Assembly (NCBI RefSeq): GCF_000317285.1
Contig: NZ_AJLN01000108.1
Span: 1-60,879, forward strand
DNA length: 60,879 nucleotides
Direction: 5' to 3'
Origin: Chlorogloeopsis fritschii PCC 6912
Lineage (GTDB): Bacteria; Cyanobacteriota; Cyanobacteriia; Cyanobacteriales; Nostocaceae
Part shown: positions 1 to 8,581 of the stretch, one piece after another
How positions within the stretch are numbered: position 1 is the stretch's first letter
Layout of the letters: each line of letters starts with the position of its first letter
Translations under genes and position numbers: made by a program
Notes under the pieces: model-generated
What the model was told of the DNA's origin: nothing
The model's input: only the letters and a program-made list of their open reading frames with translations
The model's database searches: none

Positions 1-256
1 CTTAACCCGACGCCAGGTGCTACAACGGGGGAAACCCTCCGAAGTTCTGATTGCCATGCAGGTGCGGCGGGGGCAGAAAAATCGGAGATTTTTCTGCTGT
101 CGGCAGAGCCGACGCTGTGGTTGCACAGCAACCACAGCTATCCCCGCTCGCACCATCGGCGGAAGCCGCCGCACCCTGCGGGAAGCCGCAGAAGCGTCTA
201 CAGACTTCTCTCCGCAACGCACTGGCTCCGCAAGGGCGCGCTGCCTCCCCTACTAA
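1..256. repeat. Composite dispersed repeat, copy 1 (inverted relative to the 34.4 kb copy)
   Basis: GC-rich non-coding stretch full of inverted repeats, for example the arms AAAAATC/GATTTTT near 79-98 and GTGGTTGC/GCAACCAC near 117-135. Its first about 35 bases and its last about 35 bases are the reverse complement of the two ends of the element at 34420-34500 (CACCTGGCGTCGGGTTAAG and AGGGGAGGCAGCGCGCCC). The 34.4 kb copy lacks most of the middle. Short ORFs run through it in several frames but none resembles a protein, so I treat it as a mobile or REP-like intergenic repeat. The element probably continues left of the window. Confidence 0.7.
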
Positions 257-274
257 ACAAATGACCAATCACTA

Positions 275-883
275 ATGACTAAAATGAAAATTGCCTTATT
301 TGGAACAAGTGCCGATCCACCAACTGCCGGGCATCAAGCGATTATTAAATGGTTATCTCAGCATTACGATCGCGTTGTGGTATGGTCAGCAGATAATCCC
401 TTTAAATCTCACCAAACACCGCTACAGCATCGGGTGGCAATGTTACAACTATTAATTGCCAACATAGATTCGCCACGGCACAATATTAGCTTGGAACAAC
501 AACTAAGTAGTTTGAGAACGCTGGAAACAGTGGAAAAAGCAAAAGAACGTTGGGGAGAAGATACAGAGTTTACTTTGGTAGTAGGTTCAGATTTATTAAC
601 TCAGCTACCTCGTTGGTATCAGGTTGAAGATTTGTTGCAGCAAGTACAACTTCTGGTAGTACCGCGACCGGGATATGTGATAGATCAAACTAGCTTGCAG
701 ACGCTAGAAAACCTGGGAGCAAAAATAGCGATCGCTGAGTTAACAGGCCCACCAGTATCCTCAACAGCGTATCGTGAAAGTGGAGATCCCGAAGCTCTCA
801 CACCCTCTGTAATTGACTACATTCACCAACAGCATTTATACAAATGCCAGGACGCATCCCAAAAAAGCTTGCAGATTCGCTAA
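275..883 (+). CDS. nadD: Nicotinate-nucleotide adenylyltransferase (NadD family)
   Basis: Transfers AMP from ATP to nicotinate (or nicotinamide) mononucleotide, the penultimate step of NAD synthesis in the cytoplasm. The nucleotidyltransferase nucleotide-binding motif is at residues 10-20 (GTSADPPTAGH, a variant of GxFxPxHxGH), and an SSTAYRES segment near residue 162 matches the family's C-terminal ISSTxxR motif. Length (202 aa) is normal. ATG at 275 and ATG at 284 are both possible starts, and neither has a strong Shine-Dalgarno. Its 3' end overlaps the Nudix gene by 40 bp and nadE follows, so the context itself is NAD metabolism. Cyanobacterial members differ from the E. coli enzyme in the GxFxPxHxGH loop, so NMN versus NaMN preference is not settled by sequence. 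Confidence 0.9.
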   Translation: MTKMKIALFGTSADPPTAGHQAIIKWLSQHYDRVVVWSADNPFKSHQTPLQHRVAMLQLLIANIDSPRHNISLEQQLSSLRTLETVEKAKERWGEDTEFTLVVGSDLLTQLPRWYQVEDLLQQVQLLVVPRPGYVIDQTSLQTLENLGAKIAIAELTGPPVSSTAYRESGDPEALTPSVIDYIHQQHLYKCQDASQKSLQIR

Positions 884-1590
884 ATCAACAACCTTTGGCA
901 GATTTTAAGGTCGGTGTCGATAACGTAATTTTTTCTGTAGATACTGCCCAAAATCGTCTGTTAGTACTATTAGTAATGCGACAGCAAGAACCTTTTTTAA
1001 ATTATTGGGGACTTCCCGGTACTTTAGTGCGTCAAGGCGAGTCGCTAGAAGATGCAGCATATCGCATCATGGCTGAAAAAATCAGGGTTAAAAATCTTTA
1101 TTTAGAACAGTTATATACCTTCGGCGGGCCGAAACGTGATCCGCGCGAAGCAACAGATAGCTATGGAGTACGTTATCTCAGTGTCAGTTACTTTGCCTTA
1201 GTGCGATTTGAAGAAGCCGAATTGATTGCTGATAAAGTAGCTGGTATTGCTTGGTATCCAGTCAAGCAAGTGCCGCAATTGGCTTTTGATCATAACGAAA
1301 TTCTGGCTTATGGACACAGACGTTTAAGAAATAAATTGGAGTACAGCCCGGTAGCATTTGAAGTCTTGCCAGAAACGTTTACTTTGAATGATTTATATCA
1401 GTTGTACACTACAGTTTTAGGGGAAAATTTTTCCGATTATTCTAATTTTCGGGCACGTCTACTCAAGTTAGGTTTTCTGTGCGATACCGGAATTAAAGTG
1501 TCGCGAGGAGCAGGACGTCCAGCAACTTTATATAAATTTAATGCTGATGCTTTTGCTCCTTTTAAAGATAAACCTTTGGTATTTATTTAA
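844..1590 (+). CDS. nrtR: Nudix-related transcriptional regulator (NrtR-like)
   Basis: 248 aa with an N-terminal Nudix fold (about residues 22-150) and a C-terminal winged helix (about 168-232, including VSRGAGRPATLYKF). The Nudix box begins at G59 but is degenerate: the second Gly is Thr, the REUxEE core reads R-I-M-A-E-K, so catalytic acidic residues are missing. That pattern is known for NrtR repressors, which sense ADP-ribose-type ligands and control NAD genes, and the location between nadD and nadE agrees. It starts inside nadD (40 bp overlap, different frame), implying translational coupling. Alternative: an active Nudix hydrolase, which the altered box makes unlikely. Confidence 0.8.
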   Translation: MPGRIPKKLADSLNQQPLADFKVGVDNVIFSVDTAQNRLLVLLVMRQQEPFLNYWGLPGTLVRQGESLEDAAYRIMAEKIRVKNLYLEQLYTFGGPKRDPREATDSYGVRYLSVSYFALVRFEEAELIADKVAGIAWYPVKQVPQLAFDHNEILAYGHRRLRNKLEYSPVAFEVLPETFTLNDLYQLYTTVLGENFSDYSNFRARLLKLGFLCDTGIKVSRGAGRPATLYKFNADAFAPFKDKPLVFI

Positions 1591-1613
1591 CTAACTTTGC
1601 AACGAACATAATC

Positions 1614-1639
1614 ACAGATATAACGGATTAGTAATCTGT
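1614..1639. promoter_or_regulatory. Inverted repeat upstream of nadE, candidate regulator site
   Basis: ACAGAT and ATCTGT arms separated by 14 bp, with a smaller palindrome GATTAGTAATC inside. It lies about 105 bp before nadE and just after the NrtR-like gene. An NrtR operator is a reasonable guess from position, but I cannot confirm it matches any known cyanobacterial NrtR motif. Confidence 0.3.
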
Positions 1640-1744
1640 AACTCTCAAAAAATTAATTATCTGTTATATCCTCTACAAAATCGCTGCTACATTCCTCACC
1701 TGTGCTCTCAAACTCAAATCGAAAAACCAAGTCTGAACTTGAAA

Positions 1745-3442
1745 ATGAAAATAGCGATCGCTCAAATTAATCCTACCATTGGTGATTTACCTAGAAACGC
1801 CCAAAAAATTTTAGAAGCAGCACAACAAGCAGTAGCAGAAGGCGCGCGTTTGTTGTTGACTCCAGAACTATCTTTATGTGGTTATCCTCCACGGGATTTA
1901 TTGTTAAATCCTAGTTTTGTAGAGGCAATGGCTATTACCCTGCAACAATTAGCAACAGATTTGCCGCCTCATCTAGCTGTTTTAGTCGGAACCGTAGAAG
2001 AAAATACTCAAGCCCACATCACTGGCGGTAAAACTCTATTTAATAGTATTGCTTGGTTAGAAGCAGGCAAAGTCCAGCAAGTATTTCACAAACGGCTTTT
2101 ACCTACTTATGATGTTTTTGACGAACGCCGTTATTTTGAACCAGGCTTGCAAGCTAATTATTTCACCTTAGATGGTGTTGACATTGGCGTCACAGTTTGC
2201 GAAGACTTGTGGAATGATGAGGAATTTTGGGGTAAACGTAGTTACACTGCCAATCCCATTGCCGATTTAGCGATTTTGGGTGTAGATTTGGTCGTCAATT
2301 TGTCTGCCTCTCCCTACACTGTCAATAAACAGCGATTTCGCGAAGCAATGCTCAGTCATAGTGCGATGCGTTTTCAGCAACCAATTATTTATAATAACCA
2401 AGTGGGTGGCAATGATGACTTAATTTTTGATGGCAGAAGTTTTGCATTGAATCGGCAAGGTGAAATTGTTTGTCGTGCCCACGGTTTTCAAACCGACTTA
2501 GTAATCATAGATTTTGACGAAGAGGAGCGGGATTTACAGCTAAGTTCTATTGCACCCAAGTATGAGTGCGAAGAAGAAGAAATTTGGCAAGCTTTAGTTT
2601 TGGGCGTACAGGATTATGTCCGCAAGTGTGGCTTTTCCAAAGTAGTTCTGGGTTTGAGCGGTGGAGTTGATTCATCACTCGTGGCTGCGATCGCCACAGC
2701 AGCACTAGGTAAAGAAAATGTCTTTGGTGTGCTGATGCCTTCGCCCTACAGTTCCGAGCATTCCATCCAAGATGCTTTGGCTTTAGCAGAGAATCTTGGT
2801 ATCAAAACTACAACCCTGCCGATCAGGAATTTAATGCAAGCATATGACAAAACCTTAGCAGACTTGTTTGCCAACACCGAATTTGGACTTGCCGAGGAAA
2901 ATATTCAATCCCGGATTCGGGGTAATTTGTTGATGGCAATTTCTAACAAATTTGGCTATCTTCTGCTGTCTACAGGCAACAAATCAGAAATGGCAGTCGG
3001 TTACTGTACCCTCTACGGCGATATGAATGGCGGATTAGCAGTGATTGCCGACGTTCCCAAAACCCGCGTTTATGCAATTTGCCATTGGTTAAATCGTGAT
3101 GGCGAAATAATTCCTCAAAACGTCTTGTCTAAACCGCCTAGTGCTGAACTCAAACCTAATCAAGTCGATCAAGATTCTTTACCTCCCTATGATGTCTTAG
3201 ATGACATCTTGCAACGCCTGATCGAAAATCACCAATCACCTGCTCAAATTATTGCAAATGGACACGATCCGGTAGTTGTAGATAGAGTAATTCAAATGGT
3301 AGCCCGCGCAGAATTTAAACGACGACAAGCACCTCCAGGTTTAAAAATTACCGATCGCGCTTTTAGTACTGGTTGGCGAATGCCCATTGCCAGCAACTGG
3401 TTGACTGTCAAAAATACCTTCCGGCGATTCGTGAGAAGTTAA
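1745..3442 (+). CDS. nadE: Glutamine-dependent NAD+ synthetase
   Basis: Final step of NAD synthesis: amidates nicotinate adenine dinucleotide using glutamine-derived ammonia and ATP. The N-terminal carbon-nitrogen hydrolase (glutaminase) domain has the Glu-Lys-Cys triad at E41 (TPELSLCGYP), K116 (FHKRLLP) and C152 (TVCEDLWN). The C-terminal synthetase domain has the SGGVDSS ATP-pyrophosphatase loop near residue 309. Length (565 aa) is normal for the two-domain form. The frame is open back to a TTG at 1739, but ATG at 1745 gives the usual MKIAIAQINP start. It follows nadD and the NrtR-like gene in the same orientation after 154 bp, so it may be transcribed from its own promoter. Confidence 0.96.
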   Translation: MKIAIAQINPTIGDLPRNAQKILEAAQQAVAEGARLLLTPELSLCGYPPRDLLLNPSFVEAMAITLQQLATDLPPHLAVLVGTVEENTQAHITGGKTLFNSIAWLEAGKVQQVFHKRLLPTYDVFDERRYFEPGLQANYFTLDGVDIGVTVCEDLWNDEEFWGKRSYTANPIADLAILGVDLVVNLSASPYTVNKQRFREAMLSHSAMRFQQPIIYNNQVGGNDDLIFDGRSFALNRQGEIVCRAHGFQTDLVIIDFDEEERDLQLSSIAPKYECEEEEIWQALVLGVQDYVRKCGFSKVVLGLSGGVDSSLVAAIATAALGKENVFGVLMPSPYSSEHSIQDALALAENLGIKTTTLPIRNLMQAYDKTLADLFANTEFGLAEENIQSRIRGNLLMAISNKFGYLLLSTGNKSEMAVGYCTLYGDMNGGLAVIADVPKTRVYAICHWLNRDGEIIPQNVLSKPPSAELKPNQVDQDSLPPYDVLDDILQRLIENHQSPAQIIANGHDPVVVDRVIQMVARAEFKRRQAPPGLKITDRAFSTGWRMPIASNWLTVKNTFRRFVRS

Positions 3443-3885
3443 GTTGGGTACTGGTGACTGGGGAGCGGGGATTCGGGAAAGAGGACACTGGGAGGGGGAG
3501 AAGGGGAGAGTGAGGGAGTGAGGGAGCGAGGGTGCATTCTTCCCTCATACTTTCCCTCTCTGGTACTCTCACTCCTCTTTACTCCTTGTCCCCAATTCCC
3601 CTTGTCCCTAGTCCCTAGCCTCTAGCCCCTAGCCCCTAATCCCCTAATACTACTCACTATATTTATTACAAATATTTAAGTAATAACACTAGATTTTATT
3701 TTGCGTAGAACAATAGTATTGCAGAAATTAAAGTAATAAATTTAACTATATGTCCTACCTAAGCAATAATCTTGCAAGAAATTAACTTTCAGAAATTTGC
3801 AGGTTAATTGCTGTAGGAAAAGACATGACTACACAAAATCTATTTTCAGTAACTTTCAGATCAACCGCTGAGGAGAAAGCGTGAA
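3443..3885. repeat. Intergenic region with G-rich/C-rich short tandem repeats
   Basis: 3449-3533 is a purine-rich run built from GGGGA/GGGAG-type units, and 3535-3650 is the pyrimidine-rich counterpart with repeated CCCTAG heptamers; together they could fold into a long imperfect hairpin after nadE. Such short tandemly repeated repetitive sequences are well known in filamentous cyanobacteria. 3655-3885 is plain AT-rich sequence that presumably holds the promoter of the next gene. Confidence 0.6.
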
Positions 3886-4800
3886 ATGAAACTACAAGAA
3901 TTTTTAGGGACGGATACTAAATATGGCTTGGAAGCGATCGCTGATGATGCAGAGTTGGCTCGTCAGATTCAGATATTATTAATTGGCTTAGGCTTGCTTG
4001 AACCTCCAGCCGATGGCAAATTTGGGCCTATTTCTGTTGCCGCACTCAAAAAATTTCAATCTCTCACAAACACCACAGAAACAGACTTTATCGGAGCAGA
4101 AACAGCCAAAAAATTGATTGAAACCAAACCAGAGGATCTTCCCAAACCTCCCTTAAAGCTAAGTAACGATCTTGCCAGCAGGATTGTGAAATATATGCAG
4201 GCAATGAATTATCAAGTTTTCACTGGGTTAAAAGAATACAACATTACTTATGTAGAGGGAATGAACGGAGACGGAAGCCTTAACAAAGACAACAAAAACG
4301 AATTTAACGACAGACGGATTGTCATCGAAATAGTTGATGGTGTGCCCAAAATAGTAGATCACTGGCAAGCTACCACAGAACCAGGCGCTTATTACACCTA
4401 CAAGCCAATGAATCGGGCTGGTGCTGCCAGAATTCAGTTTGGACAATACAAAGCTTGGGCAGTTGGTTATCATGGCAACGCAGATCGTCACGAAGCATTA
4501 ATACAAGTTGCACCAATCACCGTTTGCCGCGATTTCAACAAAGACTTTAAACGAACTGGCGATAAACTAGATACAGGTCTTTTCTTGGTTAATCAACACT
4601 GGGGCTATGATGCTCCTAGTAATGATATTAAAAATGCTAGTGCAGGTTGTTTAGTAGGACGTATGCGCCAAGGACATCGAGAGTTCATGGCAATAGTTAA
4701 ACAAGACCGTCGCTACGTAACTAATAATAACTATGTTTTTTATACTACTGTTATTCCTGGAGACGATTTAGTGAAAAAGTTTCCAGCTACAGCCCGGTAA
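3886..4800 (+). CDS. Peptidoglycan-binding-domain protein of unknown function
   Basis: 304 aa. Residues about 22-80 match a PG_binding_1 domain (repeated helices, with DGKFGPISVAALKKFQ as the core motif). The rest is a globular domain that I do not recognise with certainty. It contains an SAGCLVGR segment near residue 250, preceded by a Gly/His-rich stretch, which recalls the SxGCxR active-site motif of YkuD-type L,D-transpeptidases but with the spacing and flanks altered. No signal peptide is visible. The start codon follows GAGGAGAAAGCGTGAA, a strong ribosome-binding site. It stands alone between intergenic repeats. Lytic or cross-linking activity on the cell wall is only a guess. Confidence 0.75.
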   Translation: MKLQEFLGTDTKYGLEAIADDAELARQIQILLIGLGLLEPPADGKFGPISVAALKKFQSLTNTTETDFIGAETAKKLIETKPEDLPKPPLKLSNDLASRIVKYMQAMNYQVFTGLKEYNITYVEGMNGDGSLNKDNKNEFNDRRIVIEIVDGVPKIVDHWQATTEPGAYYTYKPMNRAGAARIQFGQYKAWAVGYHGNADRHEALIQVAPITVCRDFNKDFKRTGDKLDTGLFLVNQHWGYDAPSNDIKNASAGCLVGRMRQGHREFMAIVKQDRRYVTNNNYVFYTTVIPGDDLVKKFPATAR

Positions 4801-4897
4801 GTATAACAGGTGACAGAGGACAGGTGACAGGGTTAAAAGTCTTTTACATTCACATCAAGACTCCTACCAACAGCCACCAGGCAACAGCCCACAAACC

Positions 4898-4945
4898 CTC
4901 GTTACCCGGTTCAACCTGGTAACGAGAACTAGAGCCTCCGGCTCT
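4898..4945. repeat. Dispersed hairpin repeat (CTCGTTACC family), copy 1
   Basis: Two adjacent hairpins. The first has 14-nt arms at 4898-4911 and 4913-4926 (right arm AACCTGGTAACGAG, one mismatch). The second is AGAGCC...GGCTCT at 4931-4945. A second copy in inverted order lies at 13425-13468. It sits between convergent genes, so it may also act as a terminator. Confidence 0.7.
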
Positions 4946-4964
4946 TTACAAATTAAAAATCTTG

Positions 4965-5396
4965 TTAAACAGTTGAAACAGATTCTGGCAGAGATACTTC
5001 TAACTTCAAACAGTTTCCACCATTTACCTGCAACTGATACTCCACCCTGTCCATCAGACGATGCATAATTAGCCAACCATAACCACCTTCTTGTTTATCT
5101 GTCGGATCGGGAGCCAAATAATCAGATAAATCGAAACCTTCACCGCGATCCCAAATTTCGACGGCAATATCGCGCTCTTTGAGTTCCAAACGAATTAACA
5201 CTGGCAAACAAGGCTGATCTTTATGGGCATGACGTACCACGTTGGAATAAGCTTCTACTAAAGCTAACCGTAACCGACTCGATTGCCTCGGCCAATCAAT
5301 AGATTCTTTGAGTTTAACTTCCAAGCATCCTAACAACCAATTTTCTACGATGCTTAGAAACTTTAAGTCACTTGGTACATTCAGCTCACTTTTCAT
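4965..5396 (-). CDS. RsbW-like serine-protein kinase / anti-sigma factor ATPase
   Basis: 143 aa single GHKL ATPase domain. The N box is ALVEAYSNVVRHAH (residues 45-58, with E48 and N52), the G1 box is DRGEGFD (83-89), and the G2-like loop is GGYGW (104-108). This is the size and motif set of RsbW/SpoIIAB-type anti-sigma kinases (HATPase_c_2). It lies 3 bp downstream of the PP2C phosphatase gene on the same strand, so the two are almost surely co-transcribed as kinase and phosphatase of a partner-switching module. No STAS-domain antagonist (RsbV-like) and no sigma factor is encoded nearby, so the target must be elsewhere. Confidence 0.88.
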   Translation of the reverse strand: MKSELNVPSDLKFLSIVENWLLGCLEVKLKESIDWPRQSSRLRLALVEAYSNVVRHAHKDQPCLPVLIRLELKERDIAVEIWDRGEGFDLSDYLAPDPTDKQEGGYGWLIMHRLMDRVEYQLQVNGGNCLKLEVSLPESVSTV

Positions 5397-5399
5397 TAC

Positions 5400-7082
5400 T
5401 TATAAAACCTCTAGTGAGAGTATTGTTTGATCATCTTCTTGAACGTGGTTGTCAGCTTGGATGCGAGCTAGTAAACTGTTGAGAGAAAGTGGTTGAGTTT
5501 CCTGTTGCAAAAGTTGCCAAAGCCCATCTTGATTCAGCATCGAACGTTGACTTAGCTTGATACCATTGTTTGATTGTTCTAATGAATCTATATTTTTGAG
5601 AACAGTTGCTTCAGTAATACCATCACTTGTTAGTAATAGAGTTTCTCCGGAAGTGAGAAACAATTGACCGAAGGCTGCTTGCCACTTAGGTAAAATTCCC
5701 AAAGGAATACCACGAATCTTAAGATAATTAGGGTTTTCTGTTAAGGCTTTGCGAGACCATAGTAGAGGATATATGTGCCCGGCATTTGCATAAACCAATT
5801 CCCCAGTGGCAGGAGTATATCGAGCCAAGAAGAGGGTAATAAAGCAATTGTTACTTATTAAGTCCTCTGCTAGGGCATGGTTGAGATTTTCCATCACTGC
5901 ATTCGGCATTGCTGGCGTTTGTTGAGATAATTCACGGCGCAATACCGAAATTACACTCGTCATAAATAAAGCAGCTGGCACACCTTTACCAGAAACATCA
6001 CCCACTGCTATCCACAAATCGCCTTGGGGATGAACAAATACTTCAAAAAAATCTCCTCCTACTTCACGAGCGGGATAACAACAGGCTTGTACCTTGGCAC
6101 CTTGAATCTCAGGTAAGCTTTGACGCAGCAGGTTGTTTTGAATTTGACGAGCAACCTCTAGTTCTGCCCGGATCTGTGCTTGCTTTTCCTGAAGGCTCTG
6201 GTAGAGTTTGGCTTGAGACAGAGCTAAAGCTGCTTGTTCGGCAACTCCTGTTACAAGCTCAATATCTTCCTCTTGCCATGGGCGATCGCGTTCCCACTCA
6301 AACAGAGCAATAACTGCAAGTAGGTGTTGCTGGTAGGTAAGTGGTACAGCTAGCTGGTAACACAGCCCATTTTGATGGGTGCATTGATTGTGTTGGTAAT
6401 CATGGCTGGCTAGAACTTGTTCAATTAAGTTATTGGGAGCGAGAGATAAGTCAGAAAAAGGAGTTTTGGAACTGAGGTAAGAAAACTCGTCTGATGTCAG
6501 ACAATTATTTTCTATTGGTCTAAGCAAACAATAACTAGTTTCAAAAGTCTGACCGATGATGTCAACAATCTTTTGCAGCATACTAGAGTAGTCTGGTGAC
6601 TCTCGAATTGCTGTTGTCACTGCATTAAATAAAGATTCTCGCCGCAAAGCACGACTTAACTCTTGAGTGCGTTTTTTGACTACACGATATGTATCTACTG
6701 CTTGCTGGACAATTATCCTTAACTGGTCAGGTTTCCAGGGTTTGGTAATATATTTGAAAACCTGACCGGAATTAATCGCATCTACCAAATCCTCAACATC
6801 AGTAAACCCCGTTAGCAAAATGCGAATTGTATCAGGAAAGCGCTCCACTGTTAGCCTGAGAAACTCTGTACCATTCATGTTTGGCATTCTTTGGTCAGAG
6901 ATAATTATGGCCATTTCGCCTTCTTTATCTAGAATGTCAAAAGCACCCAGGGCATTAGTTGCTTTATATACTTGAAAATCTCGTCTAAAAGTGCGGTAGA
7001 GCAACTCTAAGTTATCCGGTTCGTCATCTACCACCATCAGTTTAAGTTTTGCTAAATCTGTCTCGGTCATAGGTGACTTCAT
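5400..7082 (-). CDS. Response regulator - GAF - PP2C (RsbU-like) serine phosphatase
   Basis: 560 aa. A receiver domain covers residues 12-130, with the phospho-acceptor D63 (ISDQRMPN) and K near 115 (YITKPW). A GAF domain covers about 155-300, a short coiled coil about 295-330, and a SpoIIE/PP2C phosphatase domain 335-558 (VGGDFFEV, GDVSGKGVPAALFM, TSDGITEA metal-binding motifs). It should dephosphorylate an anti-anti-sigma-type protein when the receiver is phosphorylated, releasing a regulator that the downstream RsbW-like kinase otherwise inactivates. The start is ATG at 7082; a second ATG four codons on is possible. No cognate histidine kinase is adjacent. Confidence 0.92.
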   Translation of the reverse strand: MKSPMTETDLAKLKLMVVDDEPDNLELLYRTFRRDFQVYKATNALGAFDILDKEGEMAIIISDQRMPNMNGTEFLRLTVERFPDTIRILLTGFTDVEDLVDAINSGQVFKYITKPWKPDQLRIIVQQAVDTYRVVKKRTQELSRALRRESLFNAVTTAIRESPDYSSMLQKIVDIIGQTFETSYCLLRPIENNCLTSDEFSYLSSKTPFSDLSLAPNNLIEQVLASHDYQHNQCTHQNGLCYQLAVPLTYQQHLLAVIALFEWERDRPWQEEDIELVTGVAEQAALALSQAKLYQSLQEKQAQIRAELEVARQIQNNLLRQSLPEIQGAKVQACCYPAREVGGDFFEVFVHPQGDLWIAVGDVSGKGVPAALFMTSVISVLRRELSQQTPAMPNAVMENLNHALAEDLISNNCFITLFLARYTPATGELVYANAGHIYPLLWSRKALTENPNYLKIRGIPLGILPKWQAAFGQLFLTSGETLLLTSDGITEATVLKNIDSLEQSNNGIKLSQRSMLNQDGLWQLLQQETQPLSLNSLLARIQADNHVQEDDQTILSLEVL

Positions 7083-7253
7083 TTTTCGGATATTTAGACA
7101 GCAAATTTGTGTAATTTAAATTACATTTGACCATCAATAAATATTTAGATAGACCAAATTCAAAATAAACAATTCTTTTTTAACACATATTTTTTCTTGT
7201 AGTGGTAAATTTACGCATATTCTCCTCAAGAGTAACCACACCAAAAATCTAGT

Positions 7254-7982
7254 CTATCCAACTAATCCAGAACGCAATGCCCGGACTGCTGCCTGGGTGC
7301 GATCGTCAGCACATAGCTTGTTTAAAATATTACGAACATGAGTTTTTACTGTCCCTACCGTGATATAAAGCCTTTCTGCAATTACAGCATTGCTGCAACC
7401 TTCAACAATCAACTGCAATACTTCTAATTCCCTTTCTGTCAGGGTATAGGGATCGATCATCTCTTCATTGTTCTCGACCGTTTCCAAAGTTTGAGGTGTG
7501 GTTATTGTTTTAGAATCTGTTGCTAATACTTCTGGCTTGTGTTGATTTTGTCGAGCTTGTTGCAATACAATCCGGGCGATCGCTGGATCGATCCAGGCAT
7601 TACCGTTATAAGTTACGCGCACAGCTTCTAGCAAATTATCAAACTTGATATCCTTCATGCAGTAAGAATCTGCCCCAGCGGCAAAAGCTGCTAGCACTGC
7701 CTCTTTGTTATCTCGTAGCGTCAAAATCAAAACCTTGGTTGGTGATTCCTCCCCAGCTAAGGCAGATTTTACCTCTCGTGTCAGTTCTATACCATCTTTA
7801 TCTGGTAAACCAATATCTATAATCGCAATATCCGGTTGTACCATCTTTACCAGCCTAAGTCCATCAGCAGCGTTGGCAGCTTCTCCTACAACTTCAATTT
7901 CATCCTTTTGCTGTAGTGCTGTTCTAATACCTACACGGGTAAGGTCATGGTCTTCAATTAATGCCACACGAATTTTACTCAT
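7254..7982 (-). CDS. NarL/FixJ-family two-component response regulator
   Basis: 242 aa. Receiver domain with acidic pocket E10/D11, phospho-acceptor D56 (IIDIGLPDKDG) and conserved Lys near 109. A flexible linker at about 145-175 is rich in Thr/Glu/Asn. The LuxR-type HTH is at about 178-240 (LTERELEVLQLIVEGCSNA, then VGTVKTHVRNIL). It is transcribed in the same direction as the phosphatase/kinase pair but is separated from it by 171 bp, so it may be an independent unit. The target genes and partner kinase are not evident. Confidence 0.92.
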   Translation of the reverse strand: MSKIRVALIEDHDLTRVGIRTALQQKDEIEVVGEAANAADGLRLVKMVQPDIAIIDIGLPDKDGIELTREVKSALAGEESPTKVLILTLRDNKEAVLAAFAAGADSYCMKDIKFDNLLEAVRVTYNGNAWIDPAIARIVLQQARQNQHKPEVLATDSKTITTPQTLETVENNEEMIDPYTLTERELEVLQLIVEGCSNAVIAERLYITVGTVKTHVRNILNKLCADDRTQAAVRALRSGLVG

Positions 7983-8581
7983 TGTCTATTTCTGCCCGTT
8001 GTAATCTTCACTGTAAAATTGAGTTTACTAAAAAGTCTTAGGATGTGTAGTTTAAAGATATTTGGTTCTTTGTAAGAAAGATATAGGGTGTTAGAGAGCC
8101 AACCTGATCCTTGGGCTTGCTGTCAGTGATGGAGATCACTGTACGAATATTATTTAGCTGTTGCAAGAATGCCTCATATCAATTTAATTTGTTTTGCGTT
8201 TTATTACATCAATGAACTCACAATGAAACATAACATAAGCTCTATCCAATATACTGCTGGGCAGGGGATAGTAACTAGATCCTGCTTTTTATATACTTTG
8301 ACGCTTTATGCCCTCTACCCCTTTTTAGTACTTGATATTTTAGTCTTAATGCATTTACTGTTTGTTAGTCTAATTTATAACAAATTAAATGGTTGTTACC
8401 ATCAGTATACTGAAGTAATAATGTACTTACAATCTATGATAAATATAAGAACTTTATAGATTTATGCATTTTTATAGAGTGTTTTTTTATGCTAATATCT
8501 AAATAAATAATATTATTTAAAAAAATTTGTTAAACTATCGTTCAATAAACTTTATGGTGTGAGGCTACTAAAGAATAGACT
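7983..8581. other. AT-rich intergenic region between divergent genes
   Basis: About 600 bp separating the minus-strand NarL regulator from the plus-strand glycosyltransferase, so both promoters should lie here. A short hairpin CAGTGAT-GGAG-ATCACTG lies at 8124-8141. An open frame at 8169-8459 would give a hydrophobic 96-aa peptide, but it has no convincing ribosome-binding site or family resemblance, and the AT-richness makes it likely fortuitous. Confidence 0.5.

Noticed and set aside
17-275. Three overlapping open frames of 74-82 codons at the window start
   Set aside because: They lie in a GC-rich repeat with multiple hairpins, are open in several frames at once, and show no protein-like pattern; the DNA matches a repeat elsewhere.
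3443-3655. Alternating G-rich and C-rich runs considered as a CRISPR array or centromere-like repeat
   Set aside because: Units are irregular 5-7-mers without spacers; they match the well-known short tandem repeats of filamentous cyanobacteria.
8169-8459. 96-codon hydrophobic open frame
   Set aside because: Very AT-rich, no ribosome-binding site, no family resemblance; likely a by-product of base composition.
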